Assembly (NCBI GenBank): GCA_003024985.2
Contig: PXIH01S0022094.1
From: Euperipatoides rowelli
Taxonomy: Eukaryota; Onychophora; Udeonychophora; Euonychophora; Peripatopsidae
DNA: 13,796 bases
Direction: 5' to 3' (one strand)
Part shown: positions 1-8,506 of the stretch, piece after piece
How positions within the stretch are numbered: the stretch's first letter is position 1
Layout of the letters: each line of letters starts with the position of its first letter
The notes under the pieces: generated by a model
The model's input: the letters and a program-made list of their open reading frames with translations, nothing else
Told to the model about the DNA's origin: nothing
Database searches by the model: none
Position numbers and translations under genes: made by a program

Positions 1-296
1 TAACTTTAAAATTAAATTGAAAATAAAATTTATAATAGCTTAAGTTTATAAGTGTCATCTAATTCATTGAGTATAGAAGTAGGTCTTCCATCCTTTTTTA
101 GGGCAAAAGACCTATAAATCCATAATTATTATTACCAACTAGTAATCAATATGTAAAATAATTTGTTTGTTTCAATAAAAGCAAGAATTAAAAAAAATTA
201 AAATAGTAAATGATACATAGATCTAAAGTTAATCTACTTTTATTATTTTTACAATTTAATTGTTTTATAATTATTGCAATGATGGAAATGGATTAA
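1..296. other. AT-rich non-coding flank
   Basis: There is no credible reading frame, RNA gene or transposon end here. The composition is strongly A/T with short homopolymers. A 7-bp inverted pair (AGGTCTT at about 80-86 and AAGACCT at about 107-113) could form a weak hairpin but is within what chance would give. Confidence 0.6.
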
Positions 297-540
297 CAGA
301 TACAGTAAATAATTAATCCCTCAAATTGGATTGACCAAACAGATAGCCTACTGTATTCATCCTCTCTCCTCCCCCTCTCCCCTTCTGAAATTTCCTTTGT
401 TTGTCTTAGCATATGGTTTGGTAAGCAGATACAGATAATAAAGTATATAATACCTGATCTTGGATTGACCAAACACACTGTATTCCTGTTCCCCCTTCCC
501 CTTCTGCAATTTTTTTTTTTTTTCTTAGTATATGGTTTAC
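297..540. repeat. 129-bp tandem duplication (two copies)
   Basis: The unit beginning CAGATACAG at 297 recurs at 426, a period of 129 bases. Both copies hold, in the same order, TTGGATTGACCAAACA, CTGTATTC, a C/T-rich tract with CCCCTTCTG, a T-rich run, CTTAG and ATATGGTTT. Copy 1 runs 297-425 and copy 2 runs 426 to about 540. They differ by small indels, including expansion of the T run to 14 in copy 2. This looks like an old local tandem duplication. No coding content is visible; the reverse-strand frame over it is incidental. Confidence 0.85.
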
Positions 541-1148
541 AACTAACAAACTATATATGAACAAAATAAAAATTCATATATTAAACAAGTAATGAAAATT
601 GTGGGGCAAGATCACTAGTCCAAGGGACAAGTTTTTTTTTTTTTTTTTAAGCAATACTGAATTGCAATGTTTATTTTGTTTTTTAATTGTTGATATTGTT
701 TATATTTTCAATAACAATACGACACTACATAGTAGGCTATGTTTTCTTTTTCTTTACCATAGTAAGAGCTAATATAGAAAGAAACATCTGTATTGCCGAG
801 AATAGGGAGGGGGAGGGGACAAATATTTTTTTTCCTTGGGTGCCAAATATCCTAGTGCCAACCCTGACAAAGTTAATGTATGATGTGGCATGTTACATGA
901 CAGGGCCATCAACCCATTTGTTTTCCAAGAAACAACTGTAAATGTCAACATTTACCTAGACATTTTAATAAGGTTAAATAGAACCTCAGCCCCTATTACA
1001 TGAAAGTAAAAGACTTAAGAAAAGGATGAAGAAGAGCAGAAGGAGAGATGATATCCAAGTGTAAAAGTATAAAATGTATATATAAAATTGTCAAAATATA
1101 TAATTAAAATTATATATAATTAAATAGTATTTAATATTTAGATAGCTG
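541..1148. other. non-coding spacer with T17 tract
   Basis: AT-rich sequence with a run of 17 T at 632-648, a G-rich patch (GGGAGGGGGAGGGG near 805-818) and a possible transposon terminus at about 826-866, listed separately. The open frames that cross 687-951 on both strands resemble no protein I know and have low-complexity composition, so I do not call them genes. Confidence 0.55.
826..866 (-). mobile_element. possible orphan hAT-like terminus
   Basis: Read on the minus strand from 866, the sequence begins CAGGGTTGGCACTAGG and continues ATATTTGGCACCCAAGG. This resembles the CAGGGCCGGCACTAGG-type ends of many hAT elements. I could not find a matching opposite end or an 8-bp target duplication to its left, so it may be a solo end, a truncated MITE or chance. 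Confidence 0.3.
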
Positions 1149-1153
1149 ATAAG
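1149..1153. repeat. left target-site duplication of copia element (ATAAG)
   Basis: ATAAG lies immediately outside the left LTR and is repeated exactly at 5433-5437. Five-base duplications are the normal product of Ty1/copia integration. Confidence 0.9.
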
Positions 1154-1308
1154 TGTAAATATTAGGATTATATTTGTTACATGGAAAGCAATATACAGTT
1201 TTACTTTTTTTAATTTTAATAATACCTGGTAGCATATATCGCCATTACTCAAGCGCATAACATCTCGTCTGCAATCACGTACGAGATTCCCATTAAACAC
1301 ATTCAACA
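1154..1308 (-). repeat. copia 3' LTR (155 bp)
   Basis: Downstream LTR of the minus-strand element. Its outer 34 bases (TGTAAATATTAGGATTATATT onward, plus sense) and its last roughly 15 bases (AAACACATTCAACA) match the other LTR. The middle differs by indels, with an AT-rich block near 1200-1235 that is missing from the partner. It holds the inverted pair ATCTCGT / ACGAGAT. Confidence 0.92.
1262..1287. other. LTR hairpin, copy 1
   Basis: ATCTCGT at 1262-1268 pairs perfectly with ACGAGAT at 1281-1287 around a 12-base loop. The same stem exists in the other LTR with one pair changed on both arms. Confidence 0.55.
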
Positions 1309-1317
1309 CTCTCCTTC
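1309..1317 (-). promoter_or_regulatory. polypurine tract of copia element
   Basis: Directly upstream of the 3' LTR in element sense, the minus strand reads GAAGGAGAG. This is an all-purine stretch at the position where the plus-strand primer of reverse transcription is made. It is short but ideally placed. Confidence 0.7.
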
Positions 1318-1371
1318 AATTATAAGTTAGTTTGTAGGACAACTTTAAATTGTTAAAACACAAACATAAGT

Positions 1372-1800
1372 TCACATAATGCCAATAAGCTTCATAAAAT
1401 ATATATGTTTACCCATTGGTAGTGACTTTATTAGTAGGTCAGCTACATTTTCCTCTGAAGCTACATAATTTATATTTATATTCTTGTTTTTAACTTCATC
1501 TTTAATAAAGTGTACTTTTATGTCTATATGTTTACTTCTTCTAGAGTTTCTTAGCTTTGTATGATTTTTATAGCACTCTGATTGTCCGCATAAAGTTAGA
1601 TAAAACTGCCTTTTCACGGTTTAAAATCGGAGATAATACCTAGTATGTTAAGCAACTCTGTAATGGTTGATGCAACTGCAATAAACTCAGCCTCTGCAAT
1701 TAACGGCTACAGTTTGTTGTTTTCTGGAGAACCAAGAGATCACGTTTCCAAAGTATAAAATGACTGAACCGCTTATACTCTTTCTGTCTATCCTCTTCCC
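1372..1800 (-). pseudogene. copia RNase H domain, decayed
   Basis: This is the C-terminal RNase H part of the polyprotein, which would degrade the RNA template during reverse transcription. On the minus strand near 1790-1690 it reads KSISGSVILYFG, ISWFSRKQQTVAV and then AEFIAVASTITE-like sequence. These match the copia RNase H pattern (GY..., ISW.SKKQ..VA.S..EAE). An open stretch of 81 codons (1372-1617) then carries RSKHIDIKVHFIKDEV, INYVASEENVADLLIKSLP and a terminal LIGIM. That is the typical copia C-terminus (RSKHIDI.YHF..., T..NVAD..TK.L). A stop and a frameshift separate the two halves. The end at about 1372 agrees with a PPT and LTR just beyond. Confidence 0.9.
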
Positions 1801-1958
1801 AGCCTAGTCTGAGTCCAAATATGCATTTAGTTCCCCATTGGAATCACTTCTTTTATATATTAAAACTAAGTCTTTACTTTGTTTCAAGTAGTGCACAATT
1901 ATTTTTGCTGCTTTCCATAAGTTGTTGGTGGGTCTGTCCAAAAATTTACTTAAATATG

Positions 1959-2818
1959 TCAATGCATATAGACAATATCAGGTCGACTCATCATTGCCAG
2001 ATACAGTAAACTTCCAACAAGTTCTCTATACGGTACATTCACAATTTTTTCATCAAGGTTTGCTTGATAATTTATTTCCATTGGGGTAGAGAAACCCTTA
2101 CAATCTGTCATTTTTAATTTGTCCATCATTTTATTAATCATTTATTGCTGAGAGTTTATCATATATGAATTTTCTCGTTTTATTTCCATTCCTAGAATTT
2201 TTTTTTACTTCTCCAAGATCTTTTACATTAAATTCCTTTTTCAAAGATCTACAATATGTCCATATTCTCCATTATAGAATGTCATCTACAAAAATGAGCA
2301 GCCAAGTTGTGTCACTCTAGTATAGGCAAAAATCATTTTTTTATCTCATCAGACCATTTTTTGATACACACTTGTTAAATCTGTCATTCTAGCAACTTGG
2401 TGCTTCTCTTAGACCATACAGAGTCTTATTTAATCTTAGAATTTTATCTCTGTTTTCAATCCCTTCTGGAGCTTTGACATATATTTCTGAATTCAATTCA
2501 CCATTTAGAAAAGCTGTGGGTACATCCAATTGTTTTATTGAAATTATTTTAAACAGCATGTGCAAACATTGTTTGTACTGTAGTCATTATTGCTACAGGA
2601 GCATAAACATTTTGAGAGTTTTCTTCTTGAAATCCTCTTGCTCCCAATCTTGCTTTTTTTACTCCATCTAGCTTGGTTTTAAATATCCATTTGGTGTCTA
2701 AGAGTGTTTTGCCTGGAAGCAAGCATTTTACTGCTGACCACGTCCCAAATATTTTATGTGCTTCAAGTTCACCTTTTATTGCTTTTCTCCATTCTTTACT
2801 ATTACTAGCTTCTTCTCA
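1959..2818 (-). pseudogene. copia reverse transcriptase domain, decayed
   Basis: RNA-dependent DNA polymerase of the element, broken into several frames. The first part is open for about 80 codons on the minus strand (about 2549-2811). It shows EWRKAIKGELEAH, TKWIFKTKLDGV, ARLGARGFQEE and YAPVAIMTTVQT, matching the copia signature KW.FK.K...ARLVARGF.Q...FAPVA. The catalytic box appears at about 2278-2300 as LLIFVDDIL, with both aspartates kept, followed by EFNVKDLGEV. The last open stretch, 1959-2141, contains KMTDCKGFSTPMEINY and YRELVGSLLYLAMMSRPDI. At least three frame breaks and several stops lie between these blocks. Confidence 0.93.
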
Positions 2819-3156
2819 GCTATTTGGATCTTTTGAATAAACAAACAGTATGCTGTATAGTGTTTATATTCCTTGTATCTTCTGGTAATTAAAATGTCTT
2901 CCTCTTCTTGTTTCTTAATTTTCATTTTCTTTTCTTCTTACAGGAATTTTCTCTTCTTGGGTCTCATTGCTGTCATGTATTGCTTCATTTATTTTTAATT
3001 CATCATTTACTTGTTCTTCATGTGTATAGGGTTAACATTGCAGTTTGGATCACTTTCTTCTCTTAATGAAATAGGTTTAATTGATTTTGTTCCGAGTTTC
3101 AGGTCAGTCTGATCTTGATTTGCTAAATTTAATGTTTCAGTGAACTTCACATCTCT

Positions 3157-3990
3157 TCATATTTCAATTTTTATTTCCCTTTTGTTCCATAATCTATATC
3201 TATTCATAGGATAACCTACAAATATATATTTTTCACTTCTACTGTTTAGCTTCTTCAGTGGTCTTGTTATTCGAGCATGTACTTCACTTCCAAATATTCT
3301 CAATCTAGATAGATATGGTTTTGTGAGTTCTATTTTTCTGCAGGTGTTGTTTTCTAAAGATTGTGTTGGGCTTCTATTTACAAGATATGCTGCTGTTTGT
3401 ACGGCTTCACCCCACATTACTTTGTCTAATCCAGAATATGTTAATAAAGCTCTTATTTTTTGCAGTGTCTGATTCATTCTTTCTGCCTTTCCATTTAATT
3501 GAGGTGAATATGGTACAGTGTAATCCAATACAATTCATTTTGCCTTACACCAGTTTTTAAAAGTTTTTAAGATTCACCGCCGTTATCACATCTTATTATG
3601 TATACTTTCTTGTCCCATTTTGCTTCAACTTTTGCTATATATATTTATCACATTTGTTACTTCATGCTTTGCTTCCAAAAGATAACACATTACAAAACCA
3701 GTGCAGTCATGTATTAAGGTAATAAAATATTTCTTTTGGTCCCATATAAATGGATGAATCATGGCCTGCATAGGTTTGTATGTACAATTTATAATGGTCT
3801 AGTTGATCTAGTTCTAGTACTATTGAAAGGCAATCTTGTCTGTTTCGCCTTCATACAAGTATCACATACTTTGTTTGCTAATCCTCGTACATCTTCTTTA
3901 GATATTTAAATCTTTTTCCATCTCAGTTAGTTTTTCCATGCTTGATATTCCTAGATGGCCTAATCTCCTATGCCAAAGTTCGGCTTTATT
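3157..3990 (-). pseudogene. copia integrase with GAG-pre-integrase zinc finger, decayed
   Basis: Integrase inserts the cDNA into host DNA. In order on the minus strand: the GAG-pre-integrase/HHCC finger reads LWHRRLGHLGISSMEKL (about 3982-3930) and then NKVCDTCMKAKQTRL. The core begins around KKYFITLIHDCTGF (about 3740-3700) with a candidate catalytic Asp. It continues with IIRCDNGGES (about 3600-3570), normally LRSDNGGEF. Next is a 123-codon open stretch (3157-3528) carrying YSPQLNGKAERMNQTL with the catalytic Glu, and the downstream IFGSEVHARI and KYIFVGYP motifs. The key acidic residues therefore survive although stops, for example right after NGGES, make the protein non-functional. Confidence 0.93.
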
Positions 3991-4268
3991 TTCTATTCTT
4001 TCTGCTAGAGCACTTGTTTTCTCAACATTCTTAAACATGTCTAAAGTATAATACTTTCAGTTTTTGTGCCTTCTAGAATTTTCATAGCATCTTTATTTAC
4101 TTCAACAGCATTGTTGTGAAACATTATTTCCAAACCATTTTTAGTTATAGCACTTATTGACAATAAATTTTTAGTAAGTTCAAGCACATATAGCACATTA
4201 TTTAAAATACATTTTTCTGTACTATTTTTCCAATTTTACTTGCTGTTGTGCTTTCAGTTTTTTTTTTG

Positions 4269-4352
4269 CTAAACCAATTTTGAGGTAAACTCCTCACAAT
4301 CTGTAAACAAATCTTCATTATTCACCATGTCTGACGAGCAACCCAAGTCCAT
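4269..4352 (-). pseudogene. copia protease remnant
   Basis: A short minus-strand frame reads MDLGCSSDMVNNEDLFTDCE before a stop. It matches the start of the copia aspartic protease, normally LDSGCSSHM, with the active-site DSG altered to DLG and the His of the SSHM block changed to Asp. It lies directly after the Gag zinc knuckles, as expected. The rest of the protease up to the pre-integrase block (about 4268-3990) is unreadable through stops, though short stretches such as VLYMCLNLLK-like residues can still be sensed. Confidence 0.7.
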
Positions 4353-4379
4353 GTTTCTTCACCCAAAAATGAAACATTT

Positions 4380-5201
4380 CTATTTATAACTTTATTTTTT
4401 TGAAAAAAAAACAGTCTTTATCTATATGTTTTGTTTTCTTACCTACCAAACAAAATTGTTTAGGTCTATCTCTNTCTTCAAATTTTTTACATGCATTAGC
4501 AAAATGTCCATTAGCATTATATCTAAAACAGCATTTTTCATTAATCATATGTGTATCAGTGTTAGTTTCATTTACTTTTTACTTTTTAGAATAACAAGCA
4601 ATATACCCCATGCTTTTACAATTAAAACAAGTTTTAGTACTCACTTTCAATGCAACGTTTATGTTTGGTGTTTCATCTGTCTCATTTCGTATTTCTTCAG
4701 AGAGTAGCCTAGCTGTTAAGTTTGTTAGTGTTCTCTCCACAGAAGTCATATTTTCCCAGGCACTTGTAAAATATTTAAATGCTCCGGTAGAGCATTTAGT
4801 CTATAGGATAAATTTTCGATTTTACTTACGTGGGTGGCTATATCCATTCCTTTTTCGTATTTATAATTGAAGAATTCCTGTAATAACGTATATTTTTGTT
4901 GGTCTGAATCTCTTTCATAGATAAGTTATTTAAACATTTATTGCACACTTTTATAGTTAATGATATGCATCATCGGTATTTTATCAATAGACGTTATTAT
5001 AAGTCTTTGAGCTTTTGCATCTCTTCTTATTCATTCCATTTTCTTTTTCTATCCATATCTGACAAATTTTCTTTCCCATCACCATTTCATGTAAATCATA
5101 CGATTTAAACACTATTGTAATCTAAAATTTCTACAGCTGAAATGAAGCAATGTCTTTCAGTTTTTCAATCTCGCTAGTTTCGTTTTCGGTACGTGCCACA
5201 T
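4380..5201 (-). pseudogene. copia Gag (UBN2-type) with three zinc knuckles, decayed
   Basis: Capsid/nucleocapsid part of the polyprotein. The likely start is near 5201, where a broken ATG precedes ARTENETSEIEKLKDI. Next come DLHEMVMGKK, and at about 4910-4770 an open stretch with SDQQKYTLLQEFFNYKYEKG and ATHVSKIENLSYRLNALPEH. These match the Gag helical region of copia elements (LL..F...K...G.SV..HI.KIE.L...L). After a frame break it reads AWENMTSVERTLTNLTARLL and SEEIRNE. The C-terminal end holds three tandem CCHC-like knuckles: CFNC...C at about 4592-4629, CFRY..NGHFANAC at 4489-4530, and CLVG..KHIDKDC at 4411-4453. Each has lost one ligand (His to Tyr, Cys to Tyr, Cys to Gly). Base 4474 is an N in the source. 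Confidence 0.85.
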
Positions 5202-5269
5202 TTAAGAAATCCTTTTGGATGAATATTTTCTATTATTATGTTAATATTTTAAATTTTGCTTACCCTGTA

Positions 5270-5287
5270 CAGGTTGTGTCCATAACC
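5270..5287 (-). promoter_or_regulatory. primer-binding site resembling half-tRNA-iMet site
   Basis: Directly inside the 5' LTR, the minus strand reads GGTTATGGACACAACC. Drosophila copia is known to prime from an internal fragment of initiator tRNA-Met whose complement runs GGTTATGGGCCCAG. Here the first eight bases are kept, with two changes in the GGCCC part. The position, abutting the LTR's terminal TTTACA, is exactly right. Confidence 0.75.
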
Positions 5288-5432
5288 TGTAAATATTAGG
5301 ATTATATTTGTTACATGGAAATCAATAAGTATAGGTAAGCAATAAACAGTTTTATATAACCATTACACATGCGCATAACATCTCATCTACAATCAGGTTC
5401 TATAATGAGATTCCATTTAAACACATTCAACA
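5288..5432 (-). repeat. copia 5' LTR (145 bp)
   Basis: Upstream LTR of the minus-strand element, presumed promoter-bearing. Its ends match the 3' LTR closely. It contains an internal segment (CAATAAGTATAGGTAAG near 5324-5340, plus sense) absent from the other LTR, and lacks the AT block found there. The hairpin ATCTCAT / ATGAGAT lies at 5380-5411. Confidence 0.92.
5380..5411. other. LTR hairpin, copy 2 with compensatory pair
   Basis: ATCTCAT at 5380-5386 pairs perfectly with ATGAGAT at 5405-5411 around an 18-base loop. Relative to the other LTR, a G-C pair has become A-T by a change on both arms. Confidence 0.55.
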
Positions 5433-5437
5433 ATAAG
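5433..5437. repeat. right target-site duplication of copia element (ATAAG)
   Basis: Exact repeat of 1149-1153, directly after the right LTR's terminal CAACA. Confidence 0.9.
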
Positions 5438-5745
5438 AAATGTACATAAGCAGAAAAGATACACTAATTAATGTAAAATCCAATGTTTAATAATAATGCA
5501 TAGTAATATTTATTTAAATTAATTGATAATCAGGAGTAAACCATAATCAACTCAACAATGCCATCTAATTAAATCAACTGATCTCTGCAAACCTCACAAG
5601 GAGGCAAGATAAAAGTATTCTAAAAGACGGACATAAACTATACTGTGGTGAAATTAAAAGACTTAATGTAGAATTTGATACTCGAGGCTGAACTAAGTTT
5701 AATCAGTGTGTGCAAAAATGATTAAAAATATGTTTTCCCACTAAC
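5438..5745. other. non-coding, probable intron or 3' flank of the candidate exon
   Basis: AT-rich spacer between the copia insertion and the candidate exon. On the minus strand it would hold either the 5' part of an intron, starting GTTAGT at 5745, or a 3' UTR. An AATAAA-like hexamer can be read on the minus strand near 5510. No other element is recognised. Confidence 0.5.
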
Positions 5746-5919
5746 CATGGCCGATATGCTGTCAAGCGCCGAAGGTGTGGTATCGCTAGGAATTACTGAC
5801 ACCACCAAACTTTCCAGTACTAAGGTACCATCAAGTTTACGACTATCTTTAAGGAGCTGAAACTCAGCTGCCGATATATTGAAAACCTCGAAGCACTCTA
5901 GAGTATGGATATCAGAGTC
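5746..5919 (-). CDS. candidate internal coding exon of an unidentified host gene
   Basis: A 174-bp (58-codon) segment on the minus strand is open in one frame and starts DSDIHTLECFEVFN. It passes through AAEFQLLKDSRKLDG and SLVVSVIPSDTTPSALDS and ends SISAM. It is preceded by TTAACTGACACAG, an acceptor-like AG with a plausible branch site, and an in-frame TAA lies only nine bases upstream, so the frame needs the splice. It is followed by GTTAGT, an acceptable donor, and an in-frame TAA eight codons further on (5722-5724). GC content is clearly above the surroundings. The composition looks like a real globular protein, but I do not recognise the family and give it no function. Alternatively it is a terminal exon ending at 5722. 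Both flanking introns would be long and host transposons. Confidence 0.6.
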
Positions 5920-8498
5920 CTGTGTCAGTTAATCAATCAAGTTGGCATCAAGCTTGGACATTACTACACAGCATCCTGTGTATACAATCAGAATAAACTC
6001 TCCTGAAAACCTAGTTAAGTATAACCAAACATAAACTGTATTTCGCTATTGTTAAGTAATCATCCTTTTTGCTTTTCAGCTTGTACACAGTTGTTACAAG
6101 CATCACTTGTGAATTAGTTTAAATATACAGTATATCAGTGCCCTATCTTATTGTAGTATAATATGGAATGTTCTCAGAAGTATAGTCTAGCCAGATCTCA
6201 ATGCCACTCCACCGCTTGTATTCTCAATTAAATTCACTTAAGTACCCCCCCCCCCCCAAAGGTAGGTCTGCTTATAACATGCTGAAATTGATGTTTATAC
6301 TCTATGCTGTGCTGTACATGGGAAGACCTAGAATACTGCATAGACATTTTACATGTAACTAATGGTGTACTAATTATTAACTAATAATTTCAGTTTACCA
6401 GAAAAAAAAACTGTAAATAATGTTCTATCTTATTATGCTGATATCATAATTATATAATAAATATCCTGATTTCAATCACAGTTTTTGATCTTTTATGTAC
6501 ATATTTTATGTCTTAACCTGAAAGCTATGAAGGTCAACTTACAACCCACCAGCCAGGCAATTGAAAAATTATTGTTGAAATTCAGTTGTTAATTTTTTAT
6601 AAAAAGAAGCCTATGACAATTAAATATTTGAAATAAATAAAAAATAAAGTAGTCTATCTCCTTTAGTGGAAATAATAAAAGTACTATAAGAATTGAATAC
6701 TCCACCAACTAGTGGTTAGAGTCATGGGGTAAAATATATTATAAATGATGAATTCTCAACTTAATATTAATAATTTGGTAAATAAATAGGGAAAAGCAAA
6801 ATTCATGTGAAATTTATTATTTTTGTGGCAAAAAGTCTTGAATTTATCACTGGAGAGGATATGAAGAAAATATATTATAATGAAACATATTTGTTCCCTG
6901 AACATTACTAAATTTGGTAAGGATTATGGTAAAACACTGTATATCTTCAGTAGAAGAGGGTGACTTCAGTGTTGGAAAATTAGAACTAATATTAGAAATG
7001 AAAATATGTCTCCTTTAATATTAATAATATTAGTTCTCATTTCTGAACATGTATGCAATTATACAGTACATATTATATATTCCCCTATAACTTCCAACAA
7101 GATATTTTGGAAAGGGGGATTAATGAGAGGAGAGTCTGAAACAACAGAAAATGAGAAAGATCATTAAAAATGGGGAATAAAACTGTATAATTAACAAACT
7201 TATGTTTTTCTTAATATTTTATTTAAAAAATTACTAGCTAGAAAATTAGATTAAGAATATATTTAAGATAAATTAAATTTGATGTTTTAATAACATTATC
7301 ATCCATCTAGAATTTAAGATGACCGAAATGATTGGTTTTAATTGATAATATGATAATAATTATTGTTTCCATAGGGATTAGTTTTTTTTTTTTTTATGAA
7401 AATTTTATTTATAATTATAATGAATGTAATTAAATTATTGAATAATATAAAAAAACGTGTGAACATATAATTAGTTGAGATTGTTTCTATGAAATAAGTT
7501 TGTTACATGAAGTATGTTTGTGTCTTTGGGTAAAATTGTGTTTCTCTAATATACAACATGAAAATTATTTAAAGATGTAAATTTTGATTTTTTTTTTTTT
7601 TTTAAATTATTTAACTAAAAACAAATAAAAATTATTACAAAAATAAACATACAAAATATAAAATTGCATGATTAAAATATTAATATGATTTTTCAAAAAT
7701 TTAGATAATGGTAAATTTTAATTAAAATATATAGAAAAATAATGAAATTTCTGAGAATTTAATAGAATATAATTGTTTCCCATATTTCTATCTTAAAAAT
7801 TTTATAAGTGCAATAAACAAAATGTAATGTCATCAAAATGAATGAATTATGAGGAAAATTTGATTTGAAAATGTGTCTTGTTTGGAAGAAATGTACTGTA
7901 TATACTTTTCAAATTGAAATTATATCATGAATTGCTTGTATTTATTCTCCTGGTTATCTATTTATGTATGTAATTTACAAGTGTTAAAGAAATGAACATC
8001 ATGCTGACATTGTGATGGGCTTTAAAACCATACAGAAAGGCTATTGCTATGAATTGACTATGTTATGAATAATATTGTTTGTAAAGGAAGCAGGTCAAAA
8101 TTCATATTTTGGACTAACAATCAGCTTGTGTTATTTATTTTCAAACTTTCTTAGTTTACATTATACAAATAAAAATTTTGAAACATTTTTCAAATTGGGG
8201 CACAGTAGCCTATATATTTATAAATTTTAAATAAATAATTTCAAAATATGTTCTATATAAAATACAGCATCTGTATCTTTTAATTCTTATTGGGATGCAT
8301 CTCCTCTTATAAAAGATTTAAAAAAATAAATACTTGCATAAATCTTTTTTTTTAATCCATTTACAATGAAATCTGTAATTAGTAATTTACTACCTTCTAC
8401 ATTTTAGCCTTAGGTTTATATATTATTATTATAGTACATGAGCAGTTAAATAATATAATATATTTTTTTGTCAGTTGTATTTTCCAATAATGTATTGT
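5920..8498. other. long AT-rich non-coding stretch, probable intron
   Basis: About 2.6 kb with no supported coding region. It contains a run of 13 C at 6245-6257, T tracts at 7382-7395 (14) and 7588-7603 (16), and an exact 13-bp inverted repeat (6982-6994 and 7025-7037). Many short TACAGTA/TACTGTA motifs recur. A slightly GC-richer patch at 6170-6330 has no persuasive frame on either strand. If the exon at 5746-5919 is real, this is its upstream intron. Confidence 0.55.
6982..7037. repeat. 13-bp perfect inverted repeat (hairpin)
   Basis: AGAACTAATATTA at 6982-6994 is exactly reverse-complemented by TAATATTAGTTCT at 7025-7037, with a 30-base loop. There is no T run after it and no flanking duplication, so it is neither a terminator nor an obvious MITE. 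Confidence 0.7.
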
Positions 8499-8506
8499 AT
8501 CTAAAG
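8499..8506. repeat. left target-site duplication of hAT element (ATCTAAAG)
   Basis: An 8-bp sequence directly before the CAGTGTGTTCCCAAAGC terminus, repeated exactly at 13681-13688. Eight-base duplications are the hallmark of hAT transposition. Confidence 0.85.

Larger units (their letters stand above)
1154..5432 (-). mobile_element. Ty1/copia LTR retrotransposon, full length but decayed
   Basis: A 4279-bp element inserted on the minus strand. Two similar LTRs (1154-1308 and 5288-5432) begin TGTTGAATG and end TTTACA when read on the minus strand, and both are flanked by ATAAG. Between them the minus strand encodes, in order, Gag, protease, integrase, reverse transcriptase and RNase H. Integrase ahead of RT is the diagnostic copia order and excludes Gypsy/BEL. 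Every domain is interrupted by stops and frameshifts, so the copy is dead. It lies on the same strand as the candidate exon at 5746-5919 and downstream of it, consistent with insertion in a following intron or the 3' flank. The divergence between LTRs and the number of coding breaks point to an old insertion. Confidence 0.95.

Noticed and set aside
687-951. Overlapping open frames on both strands (84 and 60 codons)
   Set aside because: Low-complexity hydrophobic or proline-rich peptides with no recognisable motif. They cross a G-rich tract and a possible transposon end, and no splice or promoter context supports them.
1091-1309. 72-codon minus-strand frame over the left LTR
   Set aside because: It is just LTR sequence read through, with no protein character.
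4400-4870. Plus-strand frames of 64-93 codons across the copia Gag region
   Set aside because: They are the antisense of Gag codons, and the minus-strand reading has clear Gag motifs.
5747-5854. Plus-strand ATG frame (MADMLSSAEGVV...) opposite the candidate exon, with a good ATG context (ACCATGGCC)
   Set aside because: It ends after 35 codons and lacks a donor site at a sensible place. The minus-strand frame is longer, spans the whole GC-rich island and has splice signals at both edges.
6245-6257. Run of 13 C as a regulatory or structured element
   Set aside because: A bare homopolymer. A G-quadruplex or i-motif role cannot be supported from one uninterrupted run in intronic DNA.
7382-7603. 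T14 and T16 tracts as possible SINE or retrocopy tails
   Set aside because: No tRNA-like head, no flanking target duplication and no body sequence that stands out next to them.
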